Below are positions 14,501-29,500 of a stretch of 64,000 nucleotides of DNA, in pieces. Both the position numbers and the translations under genes were made by a program. How positions within the stretch are numbered: position 1 is the stretch's first letter; each line of letters begins with the position of its first letter. Source of the DNA: Patiria miniata (taxonomy: Eukaryota > Echinodermata > Asteroidea > Valvatida > Asterinidae); NCBI RefSeq assembly GCF_015706575.1, contig NW_024037056.1:10305176-10369175 (forward strand), in the 5' to 3' direction. The notes beneath the pieces were generated by a model that worked only from the letters and a program-made list of their open reading frames with translations, ran no database searches and was not told the DNA's origin.

Positions 14501-17500
14501 CGTGTTTGTAGAACATAATGAAATCAGATGGATTGAATTTTGAAAGTGTACTCTACATGCAACGCGCAAGTAGAACATACAATGTACGCAAACAACTTAA
14601 GCGCGTCATGACAGTTCAAAAAAACGTCACGGCAAAAAGCATCTGCAGCGAATATGCGCACGCGTTGCGCTGTTTGCGTAGAGCAAAATGAAACGCTCAT
14701 TTGCTGATCGTGTGTTTCAGTTTTGGGCGTATCGGCTTCGATAACGCACCGGTATGGAATACAAATGCAGATATGCAAATAGCCGTACAAAAGCCGTACA
14801 AAATTGCTAGCTCTCCATAGGTTTGTGTACAAACATGGATGCGCCCATCAGGCATTACTTTGTACATCGAGTTAGCGCTCTAGTAATTTAATATAGCTCT
14901 ATGGTACAAACTGTATTTTTGACTAAACAAAGATACTGAAAAGTTGGTAAAGATCCAACATCTGCAATTGGTACCGTACATTGTTTCTGTCGTGTTCCGC
15001 GCCGAAGGTCACATGTTCAATTCCTACCTTTGCTTCGTCCGTTTTGTTTTTCAGCTTTAAAAAAAAAAAAAAGTTTTTCATAGAACTTCAGTTTGTCTAT
15101 ATGGAAATTTGTCTTTTCCAGAAATTCGCTATCAGATGCCAAGGAATGTTTTTGCATTTTGTTATTTTTTTCAGGGTAGCCATTTGAGCACTGCAGATTT
15201 TTGTAAAATTTTTCCTACCATTTCTGTAGTTTTGAATGAGAGATTCATTTTAGTCGTTTAACAGTTTCATAATTTATCAGATCGGTACTATGCAAAGCCT
15301 CATGCAAGTCAATGGCTGCATGGGGACACAAACATAAAAGTTGTCAATATTGCCAAACTAATGAATAAACCATTTTTAAAATGACAGGGTCGACCGAATC
15401 AAAATAAAAATTGCATAGTTTTGCGCAGAGTCATTGATTATTCAAGGAAAACATGGACCTGGATTGGAAAGGGTGGCTTTGTATTTTGTTTTCTTTGAAC
15501 TGCTGTCAAAAAAAAAATTGCCTCAAATTTATTTATAATATTCATAGTTTGCCATCAAAAGCAGGGGCCGCAAAATGCTAGAACTGATCATTTGCATGTT
15601 GGATTTCGTCAACAAAGATAGCGCTTGTCGTGGTTCAGGTTGTTGAATGCATTCACGGCTTCAGCAGGTGCATTGTCAGCAGTAGCCAAGCAAGACAATT
15701 GCAACAGCATTTTGGCTTCCTTCCCCCACCCCAAAACCCCCTCCCAACCCCTCACACCCACGCCAAACCCGCCCCCACCCCCACCCCACCTCCAGCCCAA
15801 CCCCACCTCCACCCCAACCCCACTTCCACCCCAACCCCACTTCCACCCAACCCCACTTCCACCCAACCCCACCTTCAACCCAACCCCTCCTCCACCCCTA
15901 CCCCTCCACCCCAACTCCACCCCACCCCAACTCCACCCCACCTCCACCCAACCCCACCTTCAACCCAACCCCTCCTCCAACCCAACCCCTCCTCCACCCC
16001 TACCCCTCCACCCCAACCCCACCTCCACCCCAACCCCACCTCCACCCAACCCCACCTCCATCCCAACCCCAACCCCACCTCCACCCCATTGCAACCCCCA
16101 ACCCAACCCCCAACTCCACCCAAACCCCCTCCCAACCCCTCACACCCACCCCACCCCACATCCACGCAAACCCCACCCCAAACCCACATCCACCCCACCC
16201 CCACCCCAACCCCACCTCCAGCCCAACCCCACGTCCACCCCAACTCCACGTCCACCCAAACCCCACTTCCACCCAACCCTTCCTCCACCTCAACCCCTCC
16301 TCCACCCCTACCCCTCCACCCCAACCCCACCTCCACCCCACCTCCACCCGACCCCACCTCCAACCCAACCCCTCCTCCACCCCTACCCCTCCACCCCAAC
16401 CCCACCTCCACCTCCATCCAACCCCACCTCCACCCCTACCCCTCCTCCACCCCTACCCCTCCACCCCAACCACACCTCCACCCAACCCCACCTCCATCAC
16501 AACCTGAACCCCACCTCCACCCCATTGCAACCCCCAACTCAACCCCCAACTCCACCCCAACCACTCCCTACCCCTCAGTCACCCGCCCTACCCCTCAGTC
16601 ACCCTCCCCAATACACCTTGTCTTCCCAATATATTCATCCGCACAAGCATGACAAGGTTCCAATAATCTGACTTGCCTCGTTGCACTTTTTGCTTGTGTA
16701 AGGCCCCATACATGTATACTTATCATACAGGTGGCTGAAAGCTCTACCCAAACCTTCACTGCAGCATTGTGCGTAATTCACAATCAATTTCCGACAGGAC
16801 TGAGGCTTTGAAAAAGGTTGTCACTGCCTGTTAATGTGGGGATCGAGAATTACGTACAATGTACTGGTACATTGTGGCATACATGTACATAGCGGTGGAC
16901 TTGTAAGGTGTGCATTATGTGTGCTTTGCACTTATTCACCACTTACAAGCATATAATAGATTACAATTTGTGAAAAACATAATATTGGTTTGTAGTCCAC
17001 AATGCACCTGTAATTTACATGTGTACATAAGTGAAAAACATTCTGAGTATTAAAATAGCGTAGAGAGACAACCCATGTTTACCTAACAATTCATGAAAAA
17101 AATAATTGGTTTTGCAGTCCACATATAACAACAGAAATTAAATAGTGCAAAATCCATTATAAAAAAAAGACAATCCATGTAATTCACAAATAGAAATACA
17201 ATCATATTACACTAAATCCAACTATTTTTTTCGGGAAGGGGAAATCAGTAGTACGTTATTCTTGTGATCATCAATGTACAGTCGAATCTCGTTATAACAA
17301 ACTCTCTTAATACAAAATTCTGGTTATAACAAACATAAGCCTTAGTCCCGACTGTGCATTTATGTGCACAATGAATGGGACTGATGTTCCTCTTAATACA
17401 ACATTCTGATATAACAAACAATTTGGCTAGGTCCGAACGAGTTTGTATTAACGAGACTCGACTGTAATTGTTTATTTCAATGTGGAGCATGTACAAAATG

Positions 17501-20500
17501 TAACAGCTAGCCCTTTTTTTTCAAAATCAGATTTACAAAATTCTAGGAATGGATTTAATTTATTTATCTGAGCCAGAAATAGCAATACAATGATGCACAG
17601 AACATATCATGTACATTCTATGTCGTAGAAGTACATTGTAATGTATCAACATATCCATTACAACATTCCTTCATTCAGGGATTAGTGTTACTCATACAAA
17701 CAACAGATCCTTCCAAGGATGGCGTTTTAATTAAATTTTTGAAGCAGTGACGTGATCGTTGAAGGTGTACCAAAATATCTTTGGTATATCTCTTTATGGT
17801 GGAGCGTCTATCTTCCATGTAAAGAAAATTGGGGTGGGGGTGGGGTTGATCATGCCATGAAATTACAGTCTTGCCAATGCCACTGAAATTTTGTTGTCCA
17901 TGTATAGGCCATATTTGGATCAGTAAAAATATTGCATTTTTAATTAAAATATTTACCATCATGACCATGTTTAGTGAGTCCACATTTTGTTGCAATCAAT
18001 TACACACCTATGAACAGATGCAAGCCAGCTAGACTGGTTCCCTGACCTTACAATTCCCCGACGTCCATAAATGGCTCCTTTTTATCTTAAGTGGGGTCAG
18101 GAAGCCAGACTAGTGGAACATGATGTTTTTCTTGTTTTTTTCCAGCATCTGCGAATATAACACTTCAAACAAATTATTTTGATAGTAGTTTTGTGTGAGC
18201 TGGGATCCATGCGAGATCAGTGAGTTTTTCTCACTGAATGGATCACCTAGGATAAATAAGAAATAACTAAATAAATAAATAAATCAGTGTACATTTGCTA
18301 TAAAATACTGAAATTCCCCCCCCCCCCCCTTAAAAAAAAACCAATCTGTCCATTTCCGAAAATTACAGCAAAAGCAAATGTGATGCGATCAAGCTACATG
18401 AGTCGTTTGTCGGGAATTTTTATTTGGCGATTCAGGCCAAAATAGGGCCACTTCATCACATCACTTCATCACATCTCTTGGTGTTCCGACTTCCATAATT
18501 TTTAAACGAAAAATGGTATCAGCATGTGGTTTTCAAAGCAGTAATGCTGAGATTTTGTTCTTTTGAAATCTGTCATAAAAAAAAAATTGACCAGGGTCGA
18601 CAAACGACTTATGTAGCTTGATCGCATCACAAATGTTGTATACCCTTTACTAGTAACACACCCCATTTGCTCAACACACTATGGCCAATTCACGTTGCAT
18701 GGCGACATTTAACGGCCTTTGTAGGTGGATAATGTCAATCCATGTCAGATCACATCTCGGTAATCCAGAAATAAACCATTTCTTTCTTCTTTCTTTTCAA
18801 GATTTTAGATTTCATATAAAAAAATCCTAATCTTTGAAGGGTCCAGCATCAGCCCCAAAGGCTTGTTCAGTTGTGTAACACTCGGGCAATTGAACAAGCC
18901 ACTACGATAACACGCAGCATACCGGTACTTACGAAACTACAGAGGCAGTCACTGGGGCTGCGAAAATGATCTTTTATTCTCAAAATGCCAAACCTCTTTT
19001 TCACACAAGATGTTAGACCTTTTCAAGGTTTTTCTTTCTTTGTATCAATAGGTCAGCACTACTGTGCAAGGTCCAGACATAATACATGTATAGGGTTTGT
19101 TATCATTTGTCATCATGTTTCAGTTAAGATCACACATTGAAGCATGTGGATTTTTGTTACATGTAATACTTTGGGGTTTTTTTAGTTATTGGACACATTG
19201 GCAGTATTAAATGTATCTTTCACTTAAAGGGAATATACAACATTTGCAAACATCAAGACACAAAACTACAAAATTTTACGAAATACCTTATTAGGATGTT
19301 GGTAAATGACAGTCTAAAGCATCCTGTAAAATTATGGAAACTGGTGTGAAGTCATTTTCAAGAAAAGTAGTATTTTTGAATATATTTCCAACGGTGGTCG
19401 GCCAACCACTGTTGGGAAAACCCTAACTATTTTTCAACTACTGCTCCAAATTTACCATTGTTTTTTCAGTCCAATTTTGTTTGCTATCGGTTTCATGTTC
19501 AACAATGGGTGCAGGCCAGCTAGACTGGTTTTCTTACCTTACAATTTTCCGGCATCTATAAATTGATCCATTTCATCTTTAGTGGAGTCAGGAAACCAGA
19601 CTACTTGAACATTTATTGTTTTTCTTGTTTCTTCAAGCATTTTTGAACACAAAACTTCAAACATGTCAGTGTAACAATATTTGATCTATCATACTAACCC
19701 CTCAAATAGATCATTTTTAAAATTACAGCAGAAAGCCAATGATGTTCATTCCCTTTAAGTTCAGTGATTCTGTATCATTGAGGGATTTATTTGTTAACAG
19801 AATGCAGGGAGAGGCTGTTGATGATTATTGTTTTGTGGAACAAACTTAGGGTTGGTCATGTGATTCACAAACCTGCTGAATCCAATGATATCCAATAATA
19901 TCCAATAATATCCAACAATATCTAATAATATCAAATAATATCCAACAAATCCAATACTATCCAATACTATCCAATAATATCCAATAATATCCAACAATAT
20001 CCAACAATATCTAATAATATCCAAGAATATCTAATAATATCAAATAATATCCAACAAATCCAATACTATTTAACAATATCCAATAATATCCAACAATATC
20101 CAATAATATCCAAAAATATCCAATAATATCCAACAATATCTAATCTTATTGAACACTATCTAATAATATCCAATGATATTCGACCAATGTCCAACAATAT
20201 CAGATAATATCCAACAATATCCAACAACATCTAATAATGTTCAACACTATCCAGTGATATCCAATAATATTCAACAGTAAAAAAAAAAACAATATCCAAT
20301 AATAATCGACAATATCCAACAATATCCAACATTCAACAGTATCCAACAATATCCAGCAATATCCAACAATATCCAAGAATATCCAATAATAGCCAATTAT
20401 ATCAAACAAAATCGCTAGAAAAAAGGACCATTTGTTTTCACTGCTCCAGATCAACAAAAATCAAAGGGCAAAAATAAAACTTCACTTTCAAACTCAAAAA

Positions 20501-23500
20501 CTTTACTACACGAGAACAAAGAAATGTCTCCACAAGGATACAAATTTCAGTACATGTATGTGTGTTCCCTGTTGAAAATAAAAGAAAGTCGGGTTCCGTT
20601 TCTCCTGGAAACTCTTTAATTGCATGCATAAAACAAAACAAATACAGCTACTTTGCTCTTGCCACTTTGTTTACAACAGACCCTACTGCCTTGGCTGACT
20701 TGTACAATGTATAAACATGCAAATCAAACTGGCATTAATTTGCATAAAGCTACAATACTATATCCCACAGAGATTTCGTCGGAAACACCCCTGGCTGACT
20801 TGTACCAGTGTAATGTATAAACATGCAAATCAAACCGGCATTAATTTACATAAAGCTACAATACTATCCCCCACTGAGTTTTCATCGGAAATGCCCCTTG
20901 TTATATTCCCCGAATTTCCCATCAATTTAAAAAAACAATCCTATGATTTAATCCTCCACAAGTTCTCAGTAAACCAGCGTGTCCTCTTGAATTAAACATG
21001 CATGTCTCATGTCATTGACACGGCGTCTGTTTGCCTGTCGTTGGCAGGGGCTTCTTTCCCTTATCGGCGTTTAACAAAAATGTCATGGAAAGGTCAGAGG
21101 CAGGACACGCAAAATGTCACCGGCGTTCGCCAGGCTGATGCTAAGAAAACACGGGCAGGGGCGGACTGCCCTACATGTATGGGGACAGGTGGAAAGGCCG
21201 CGTGCGGGGTCACTATCGACGATCAAACGATAAGGCTTCATTTTATGCAGAGTTAGTCTTGGGACCTTTCTGATAGTAGTTCAACCCTTATTCCCTTGAT
21301 GTTTTGGCTGGTCCAAGAGGGCCAGTCTAGTGCCCTCTTTGTCCCTATCTGACTGACTGACTGACTGACTGACTCCCCGACTCTCTGTCTGACTGTCACT
21401 TGTGACCTGGGCAGTGCTATTGTATAGGATTACCCCATAACGCTAGTGATAATGGGTTAACTCCGACCCATTGTGTACACAACAGTCAATAGCCATTCTG
21501 AATCAATTCGGGCAATTCACAATGCAGTGCACCACCAACAGTTTGCCGTGGAGAGTCCATTTTTCAAGTTTATGGTCAGCAAAACACGGCAAATTTGAAT
21601 GAGTGTCAATAGACAACTTTAGCTAATTTGTTATAGATTGAGGCACAGCGTTCTGCCGTCTTACAAAAAAAAAACACCATGTTGATAAAAAGAAAAGAAA
21701 AGGGCAAACAGATCCTCAAATCATACACTAACGAAACTACTGACTGCGAAAAACGAACAATTTCAAATGTCCCATGCTGCAAATTTGTCGACCATCTCCA
21801 ACAATGCCTGGGAAAAAATGAACTCTTTGTGGCAAACTCTTGAGTAGAATTATGTGCACCCTAGGACCAGCTTTAACCCTCCTGCTGTTTAAACAGTCAC
21901 AGAGAGCCAGCATTTCCATCCACTTCCCCTGCTATACTTTTAACACGGGCTAGTCACTAGCAGTCAGATCATATGTCAAGCAAGCACTGTGACTAGTCAA
22001 AGTCGGCCAACAGACCATTAAACCACACAGCAGGCAAGTTGTGGGCACAGCTGGCTTATCAATCACCCACAGTCAAAGCCAAGCTGTATCAAGTTACATA
22101 AACAGGCCCAGCAAGTCAATCCTGCTTTATTGTAGGCTGGGAATTCTTAACTGTTGAAAACGGTCACTTGATTGATTTTGACTGAAAGGACTACTTGGCA
22201 CAGAAAGGACTACTTGGCACATGTTTGCATAGGAGGGTTGATACGCTTTAGTCTTGTTTTAACTGGCAGGAAACTTGAAACATCTCCATTTCCTTCCCCC
22301 CCCCCAAAAAAAAAAATTATTTCAAATACCAAAATGTATCAAATATTGATAGTGGAGCCAAGTTGCGAGCCTACATCTCGCACAAAGATACATACTCAAC
22401 ATATTTTTTTTTGTATACAAAACACAAGGACTTTTTTACGGATCATAAATTGTCCCATTCAATCACCGATTGACGTCACACGCACCCTTGAAACCATAAA
22501 AAATAAAAACGCAAAAAATATCATTACTTATATTAACCCGCATGCCATTATGCCATCAACTACCAGCATAATTTATTATTGCTCCGAAAGATTACATCTG
22601 GCAAACCGTCTTCTCCGTCTTCGTTTTTTAATATTTTTTTAGCATATCATCGGTCCATTGGTCTCAGTGGGAGGCTAAGGTTACGCATGCATGTACTTTT
22701 GAAAGGCCGTTTAAATGAATTTTTTTTTTTTGAAATTGCGACCAGATGTAGCGTGCCAGCTGTCAAAGCATTTTGGCCGTTGGAGCACTCACAAAGCCGC
22801 GCTCTTGTACTTTGCACACCTTTTCAGATTGGCCCTGTCTGGCGAAACTGGTACAAAGCTGTAAACAACATTGAACCACACAAAATGGAGGTCCAAAACA
22901 GAGATTGTTTAACCTCAGCTACTGCATATGTTTGAAAGAAGAAATTCATGTATTGGCATAATTGTGACCTGTTCTGTCAAAAGCAGACGCTTCTGGGCAG
23001 AGGTTGAAATTGAGATAGGGCCAAAAAACGCTGTGGAGGTGATTTTTATCGATTTTCAATTTTTTTGTATATTTGTAATCCTGAACATGTCTAAAATATA
23101 TTATAAAAGTTTGAAACCCTAATTTGAACTCTACATATACTATTTTTGATGGTTTTGATAGGGTATATCAGTTAAAGAAATAACTGTTTTGTGACGTTCG
23201 TGGCCATTTTCTCCGTTTTCTACTTTTCAACACAATGAACTTCAAAATAGCATAACTCTGCCCAGGAATGACCAGTTTCAAAAATTAAACCATGTATTAA
23301 AAGGAAAAAAAACCATATATTAACAATATGTAAAAAAATCCTTTTCGACCTTTATGCCCAGAAAAGTCTGATTTTGACAGAACAGGTCACAATTATGCAA
23401 TATGAAACACCCACATGCACAATATGAAAATCGTACCATGACATTCTGGTTTTGCTTTGATTGAGCCTCTTATCGTGTAATTGAAAAACAGAGAGTTTTG

Positions 23501-26500
23501 TGTCCTTGAGCAATCCACTTTACAATAATAAAGATTTACGGGTAATTAAACAAACATTCTTGTACGTATTCTAATGTACAATGTACATGTATAATGGTAG
23601 AAAGTGCAGTGTAGGTTATCATGGTCATTGGATACATGAACAGGTACAATGTACATACCTACTGTGGATTTTTTTTTTAAGTCAATAAAGACTATTTTTG
23701 CAACAAATATTACAAAGGGTCATTGTTTTTTTCACATGTCTCTATGTACATGTACATGTAAATCAAACTAAAGTTGTAATCTGTGAACATTTATTAATAG
23801 TTGCATGCCCTGTGCTCTTGAAAGAAGTTGTTTTTCTCCTAACGGCTTTTCAATTTGTATGTTTTGTTTTAACAAATAAAATGACTTTATTCCCATTTCG
23901 AGCATCGATCTGCAACCCTCCGAAACAGGGCTTTCATTTTGCGCACCAATGAACCTGCCCTACATGTGCAAGAGCCAGGGGTGTGAAATCTCAGCTTTAA
24001 AGCTGATTTCAGCTTTTTTTTTTGTTTTGGATTTCAGCTTTTTTTCAGCTTTTTCCCCTCACTTGCTGTGTACAAAAGTATAGGAGATTTCCAAAGTTCA
24101 GCTGTTTTACACCTTTTTTCAGCTGTTTTCAGCTATTTTTACCAGTGGTCACTCACACCCTGAAGAGCGATATTGTCTGGCAGCCAATAATTTGAATTTT
24201 GGGCAGAAATAATTCAATAACTAAACGTCGGTGCATTTTTTTTCATTTGATTTCTCATTCAAAAATGGAAAACTTTTATATTGCTGGGAAAATAGCAATT
24301 GGAAAAAAATCTACTTTTCGAGGCGAAACTCAAAATAGCAAGGGAATGCCTCTTTAAGAGAAGACAATTTTCTGCAGTAACTGATACAAAGATTAATTGT
24401 CTCTGTTTTCTGGGGACAGAAATTAAACGGACATTGAACATCTGCCGTATGTATTTGGCAGTCCATAGTTCAGAGACACTAGACATTAAAGGGAATTTAC
24501 CGTACAGCATTTGCTTTTGCTGTAATTTTCAGAAATAGATGGGTTTGGGGGTTACGCCAAAAAAAAACAAGGCTCCGGTTTCTGGTATGCGCGTGCGTTG
24601 CCATAGCCATGCGTGTCGGCAAAATTTTTAAAAAAATATTTAATGTAAAATGATGTCTGAAAACTGCTAAACTCACTGGTTTGATTGGAATCCTGCTGCC
24701 GCACAATTTTAACGTGTTTTTAAATGGGGTTATGATTGAGTAAGCTTAATGTGGCCTCTCTGGGCTCCCATATATTTTGCACTAAATTTAGTCGGGCACC
24801 ATTTGCAGTCATCAGCCGACATTTGAAGGAAAAAAAGTTTTAAAAAAATTTTTTTAAAAAATTGCATCGCCGCACCTCTTTTCGGGCAAGCTCCATACCA
24901 GAAACCGAAAAGTTTCTTTTTTGACCTTAGTATTTGATAGCAAATATTGTTACACTGACTTGTTTGAAGTTTTGTGTTCTTAGATGCTGGAAAAGCCAAG
25001 AAAAACAATCATGTTCCTGTAGTCTGATTCCCTGACCCCACTTAAGATGAAACACAACCATTTATAGACCTATGGGAATTGTAAGGTCAGGGAACCAGTT
25101 TAGCTGGCTTGTACCGTTCACACCTGTGTGTAATCGATTACAAACAAAATGCGGACTAACTATAAATATGGTAAATTGGGGGCAGTATTTGGAAAAAGCC
25201 AGGTTTTTCCCAACTCTGGTCGGCCGACCAGCATTTGAAATTGATACAAAAGTACCACTTTTTCTGGAAAATGACAGCACACCAGGTGCCATGATTTTAC
25301 AGGATGCTTTAGACTGTCATTCACTAACAGTCCAGTAAGGTATTTCGTAATAATTTGGTAGTTTTGTTTTTTGATGTTTGCAAATGTTGTATATCCCTTT
25401 AACAGCTGCAAACAAAATGTAGTCTGTAGTGCACACTTCACGAAGTCTGGCATCACATATGATATTACAGTTAAAAAAGTTCATCATCCCTAATTGCATG
25501 TGAACAGTACTTGTCTCATTTGTTTACCACCGAGAGTAATATAAGTGAATTCACAATGGCGGCATTAGAAACTGTAGATGTTCAGTGAAGCATTCCATCG
25601 CGTTTAGCAATTGCAATTAAATTACAAATTGAAAAAATAAAGTTAATTCTCTCCAATTTCCAAAAATAGCAAAGTGAATCCCTTTCATGTCTCTAATAGT
25701 AAGCGAGGGCTTTTCACTAATTAATTAAAGCCAAACAAAATTGAAACTGATGAAAATTACAGTTGACTCCCAAGTTGAGAAATGTAGTCCACTCTTACAT
25801 GTCTTATTTACACAGTAACATCAAAACAGGGCTCAATTTTATATCTGTATTTGTAAGCGAAGGTTCTTTGCTAATTGCAGCAGAAAACTTGCGAAGTGTT
25901 GAAATAGAAAGGCACAGAATTATTTACAAACTTCAAAAACCAAAATTCCTAAATTGGATTTGAACCTGGGTACTAGAAAAAAATATATGAATAGTACTAC
26001 CTTGCCATCCAACATTTTCACCATTAAACTACGTGTTATACATGTTTCATGTATGTTCTTAGATTAAGATACTGGTAATCAACAAAATCAAAGGGAAAAA
26101 AGGCATGAGAGTCTCATGGAAAAAGAAAAAGTCCCCCCCCCCCCCTCCATGGAAAACTATGCAAAGTCTCCCCACGGAAAACCAGGAAAGGTCCTGTCCG
26201 CCCCCCCCCCCCCCCCCCAAAAAAAACAGCAAAAGTCCACCACGGAAAAACAAGGAAAATACCTGCATGGAAAAATAGGAAAAAGTACCTCCACAGGAAA
26301 AAACAGGAAATGTTCCGACAGGGAAATCCTGGAAAGGTCCCCCCAAAGAACGGAAAACTTCGCCCCACGCCATCTTACGTTTCCTTCCCACTCCCTGCTT
26401 CCTTGATGCCTACCCAAGGACAACTTTGCGCCAGGCGGATTCCCGACACTTATTTCGTCTACTCTCTTACACACACAAAAAAAGCAAGAAAAAATTACCC

Positions 26501-29500
26501 TTCTTGCTTTCTTTTCGATTTGATTCACAGATGGTCAATTGCTGAGAATATATGACGGCAAGACGTCAGTCAGGCGGAAATCCTCGCACACCATCTCGGT
26601 CTCGAAGGATGCCACCGCCGTTCAAGTCGTGGTAAGTAAGAGGGGGTGGGGCCCAAAATAACACGGGAGGGGGCGGAAGATGTTGTTGTTGATGAAGGAA
26701 ATGAAGTGTGAACCATCACAAGGAAAAAACAAAATGGAGTGGTACAGCTTTATGGCTTCTGACCATGCTGAGTAGGGAACAAAAACTTACTGTCTCAGAA
26801 GACTTTCCAACGTAGGTTGTATTTGATAAGTCATTTTTTTGGTGGTTTTTTTTAATACAGGGTGAGTCAAAAAAAGCGGAACCCAAACCCCCAAAAATAT
26901 ATCTCATATTTTAAAAAAAATATGTAGCACCAAAAATAATAATGACTGGAAAGCCAATTTAATAAGCTACTTTTAGATAAAGAAATTACTGAAATTGCTC
27001 AATCCGTTCAAAGAATATCACCATTTAAACGCAATGACCCTAAAACCTGTCTTGTCCAAAAATGCGATTTCAAGAAACGTTGTCACAATTGTCTTCAAAC
27101 ATCACCAGCGATAAAACCTCATTTTAAAAGTTACAAATATTCAACAAAGTCCTTTTGAAGGCCCGTCTCTCAAAAAAGTGGATTTTATGAATCATATTGT
27201 TTGCCTAACCAGGGTTGTTTATAAAGATATTGTGTGCTACAGTTGTTGACAGTTGTTGAAACAAGTATTCAGTGTCATTTTCTTTGTTCTTCCAAACAGT
27301 CAAACACACACACAATCAATTGCTTTTTTTGGGCGATACAGGTTTTAGGGTCATTGCGTTTTAATGGTGATATTCTTTGAACGGATTGAGCAATTTCAGT
27401 AATTTTTTTCATCTACTTGTGTTGTTAAAACCAAAACAAAAACCAAACAAAATGTTGTGATGTTTCAGGGATATCAGGTTCAAATGCCGCTCAGGTCAAT
27501 CTCTGAGTTCGACCTAATAATTAAAAATGGGATTGAAATAGAAGTACAGTGAAATCTCGATAAGTCAAACCTCAAGGGAACAGGTTCAAAATTTGACTTA
27601 AGCAGAGTTTTGAGTAAAGCAGGGTTGTATATCACTGTTATACTACTGAAGGCAATGGATTCTTTGTTTGACTCAACAGTTGTTTTGAGTTATCAGAGTT
27701 TGACTTATCGAGATTTCACTGTAGTTCTTACCATGCCAAATACAACAAGATTTTATGTATTTATGCTTCGCCTGGGGGTGGGGAGATTTGATTTTGAATA
27801 GAAACTATGGACAATTGTTTTGTAGAGCACGCATACATTTACATGTGAGGCGTTCCTGCAAAATGAGACAGAAGTGGTAGAGATCGGAATGAGAGTTTGC
27901 AAGTATTGGGAAAGAGAATAAAATTCTCCTTTCAATTCTGTTTGTTGCACTTCAATCGGACATTACATTGACAAGTTATGTCTGTTTAATGTTCGTATAA
28001 TTTATCGACATGTCAAAAAAGTAAAATGCTAAGAAAAAGCCTTTAAAGTTTCAAGTTTTGTAGTTGTGAAAATGAAATATGCCAATTGTTTAATCTTAAA
28101 AACACTTTTACTTCTCAATTTTCATGTTCTTTTTTTAAACATGTGTGTAGTAGACATATCAACAAATACAAATATCACTAAATCTGAAAATCAAGAAAAA
28201 AAAAACATCCCCATTTGGTTTTTGGCATTTTCTGCTACATGTATGGCCTGTGCCCAGTTCTGTCTCATTTTGCAAGAATGCCTCACGTGCAATAGAAATA
28301 TCATCATCATCATCATGTCGGGGTCGCCTGGGTTGTGACGACATCACGAGCCAGTCCCTGAGTCCTCTTCCTCCAGCTGTCTCGATCTACCATGCAGGTG
28401 CGCAGCTCCTCTGCAGATGTGAGATCAGTGTCCCTCTTGAGCTGGTCCACAAAGATCAGACTTCTTCTCCCTCTTAAGGCAGTGCCCTGGGTGGGCTCCC
28501 ACAGTATGGTTGGGTGGGCGGCAAGCTCAGGGTGGCGGACGCAGTGGCCAGCAAGATTAAGACGACGCTGTCTGATCTTGTGAGTCACTCTCTGCATGCC
28601 GTTGTAGAGGTCATCATTCCTCATACGATCCTGCCACGATACGTTGAGGGCTATACGTAGCATGCGAGTGTAGCATTCATCCAGTGACTTCTCCTCCTTG
28701 GTTGTGAGGGTCCACGTCTCTGCACCATAGAGTAGGACAGAATATAATGTTTAGTTTTGTTTGGTATCCAGTTTTCAAATCTGTTCATTTTTCTTCCCCA
28801 CACAGGAAGCAGCAATGAGAGCCCTTCACTTATCTGACAACCCCAACCTGTACTACCTGGCTGAAACATCCGAGAATGGTACATGCCTCATTTCTTTAGC
28901 TTTAGCTTAGTTAACAGTTAACATTCTGTGGTTTGGTAGTCTATGGAATATCTCCTCTAGAGGTCTATGATATGCGAGCAGATTCGGCGATAATTATGCA
29001 AAACAAGACTGCATCTTGACCTCAAGATTCTGACCATTCAGCGGGTGCCTTCTATCGGGTATTCCGTAAACCCGTTGTTGTATTACAAAAATACGGCAGC
29101 CAAATTGACCAATCAACAGCTTAGTCCACATTTCTGTTCGAAATGACGTCACAATTTCTAAAGTCAACTATGATTGGCTGCATGTGCGTGGGGCTGCATA
29201 AAATTTGCATTGCTCACATTTATCAGACGTTGGTTACGGAGAGGGCTCTGTTGAAAACGGATGATACTCAGACTAGTGGTTGGGTGCAATTTGTGAAACT
29301 GAAAATAGAATTGAAATTTGAAGTAATGTGCATATTGAGCAGTGAATTGTTGAAAAAAATTTGGGCAAATTTGTTTGTTTATTGTAGAATCTGAGGGTCA
29401 AGAGAGAAGGATAGGTGATGTGGAACAGGCCGGTCAGCTCAGCAAGCAGCTAGGAGTCAAGATACCATCCTTGATACTACGATATCAGGTAAGAAAGCAC

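Larger units (their letters stand above)
11521..26530. other. 15-kb DGKQ intron full of mobile-element copies and tandem arrays
   Basis: The intron lies between the linker exon and the first RA exon, phase 1 on both sides. Listed separately: three TTAA MITE copies plus one 5'-truncated, two nested insertions, a SINE, two large arrays, foldbacks and a pogo-like MITE. A further interspersed block (about 13.85-14.37 kb) shares reverse-complement sequence with 56.87-57.0 kb. A phase-symmetric exon hidden here cannot be excluded. Confidence 0.65.

Noticed and set aside
15609-16417. Gly/Trp/Val-rich minus-strand frames
   Set aside because: Reverse strand of the same minisatellite.
15625-16671. 348- and 340-codon Pro/Thr-rich open frames
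   Set aside because: They are chance frames across a C-rich minisatellite. Two overlapping frames look equally 'protein-like', and there is no splice or codon signature.
19794-20457. [15 protein letters not shown] proteins
   Set aside because: Translation of a 10-base AT-rich tandem array.
22172-22642. 156-codon plus-strand open frame
   Set aside because: Begins in a MITE end, contains C/A homopolymers, and has no recognisable domain or splice context.
25930-26040. Degenerate tRNA-like sequence on the minus strand
   Set aside because: Only a B-box-like GGTTCAAATCC is clear; A box and arms are too poor to call.
26059-26528. Overlapping Phe/Gly-rich minus-strand frames
   Set aside because: Product of purine-rich simple repeats with C-runs.
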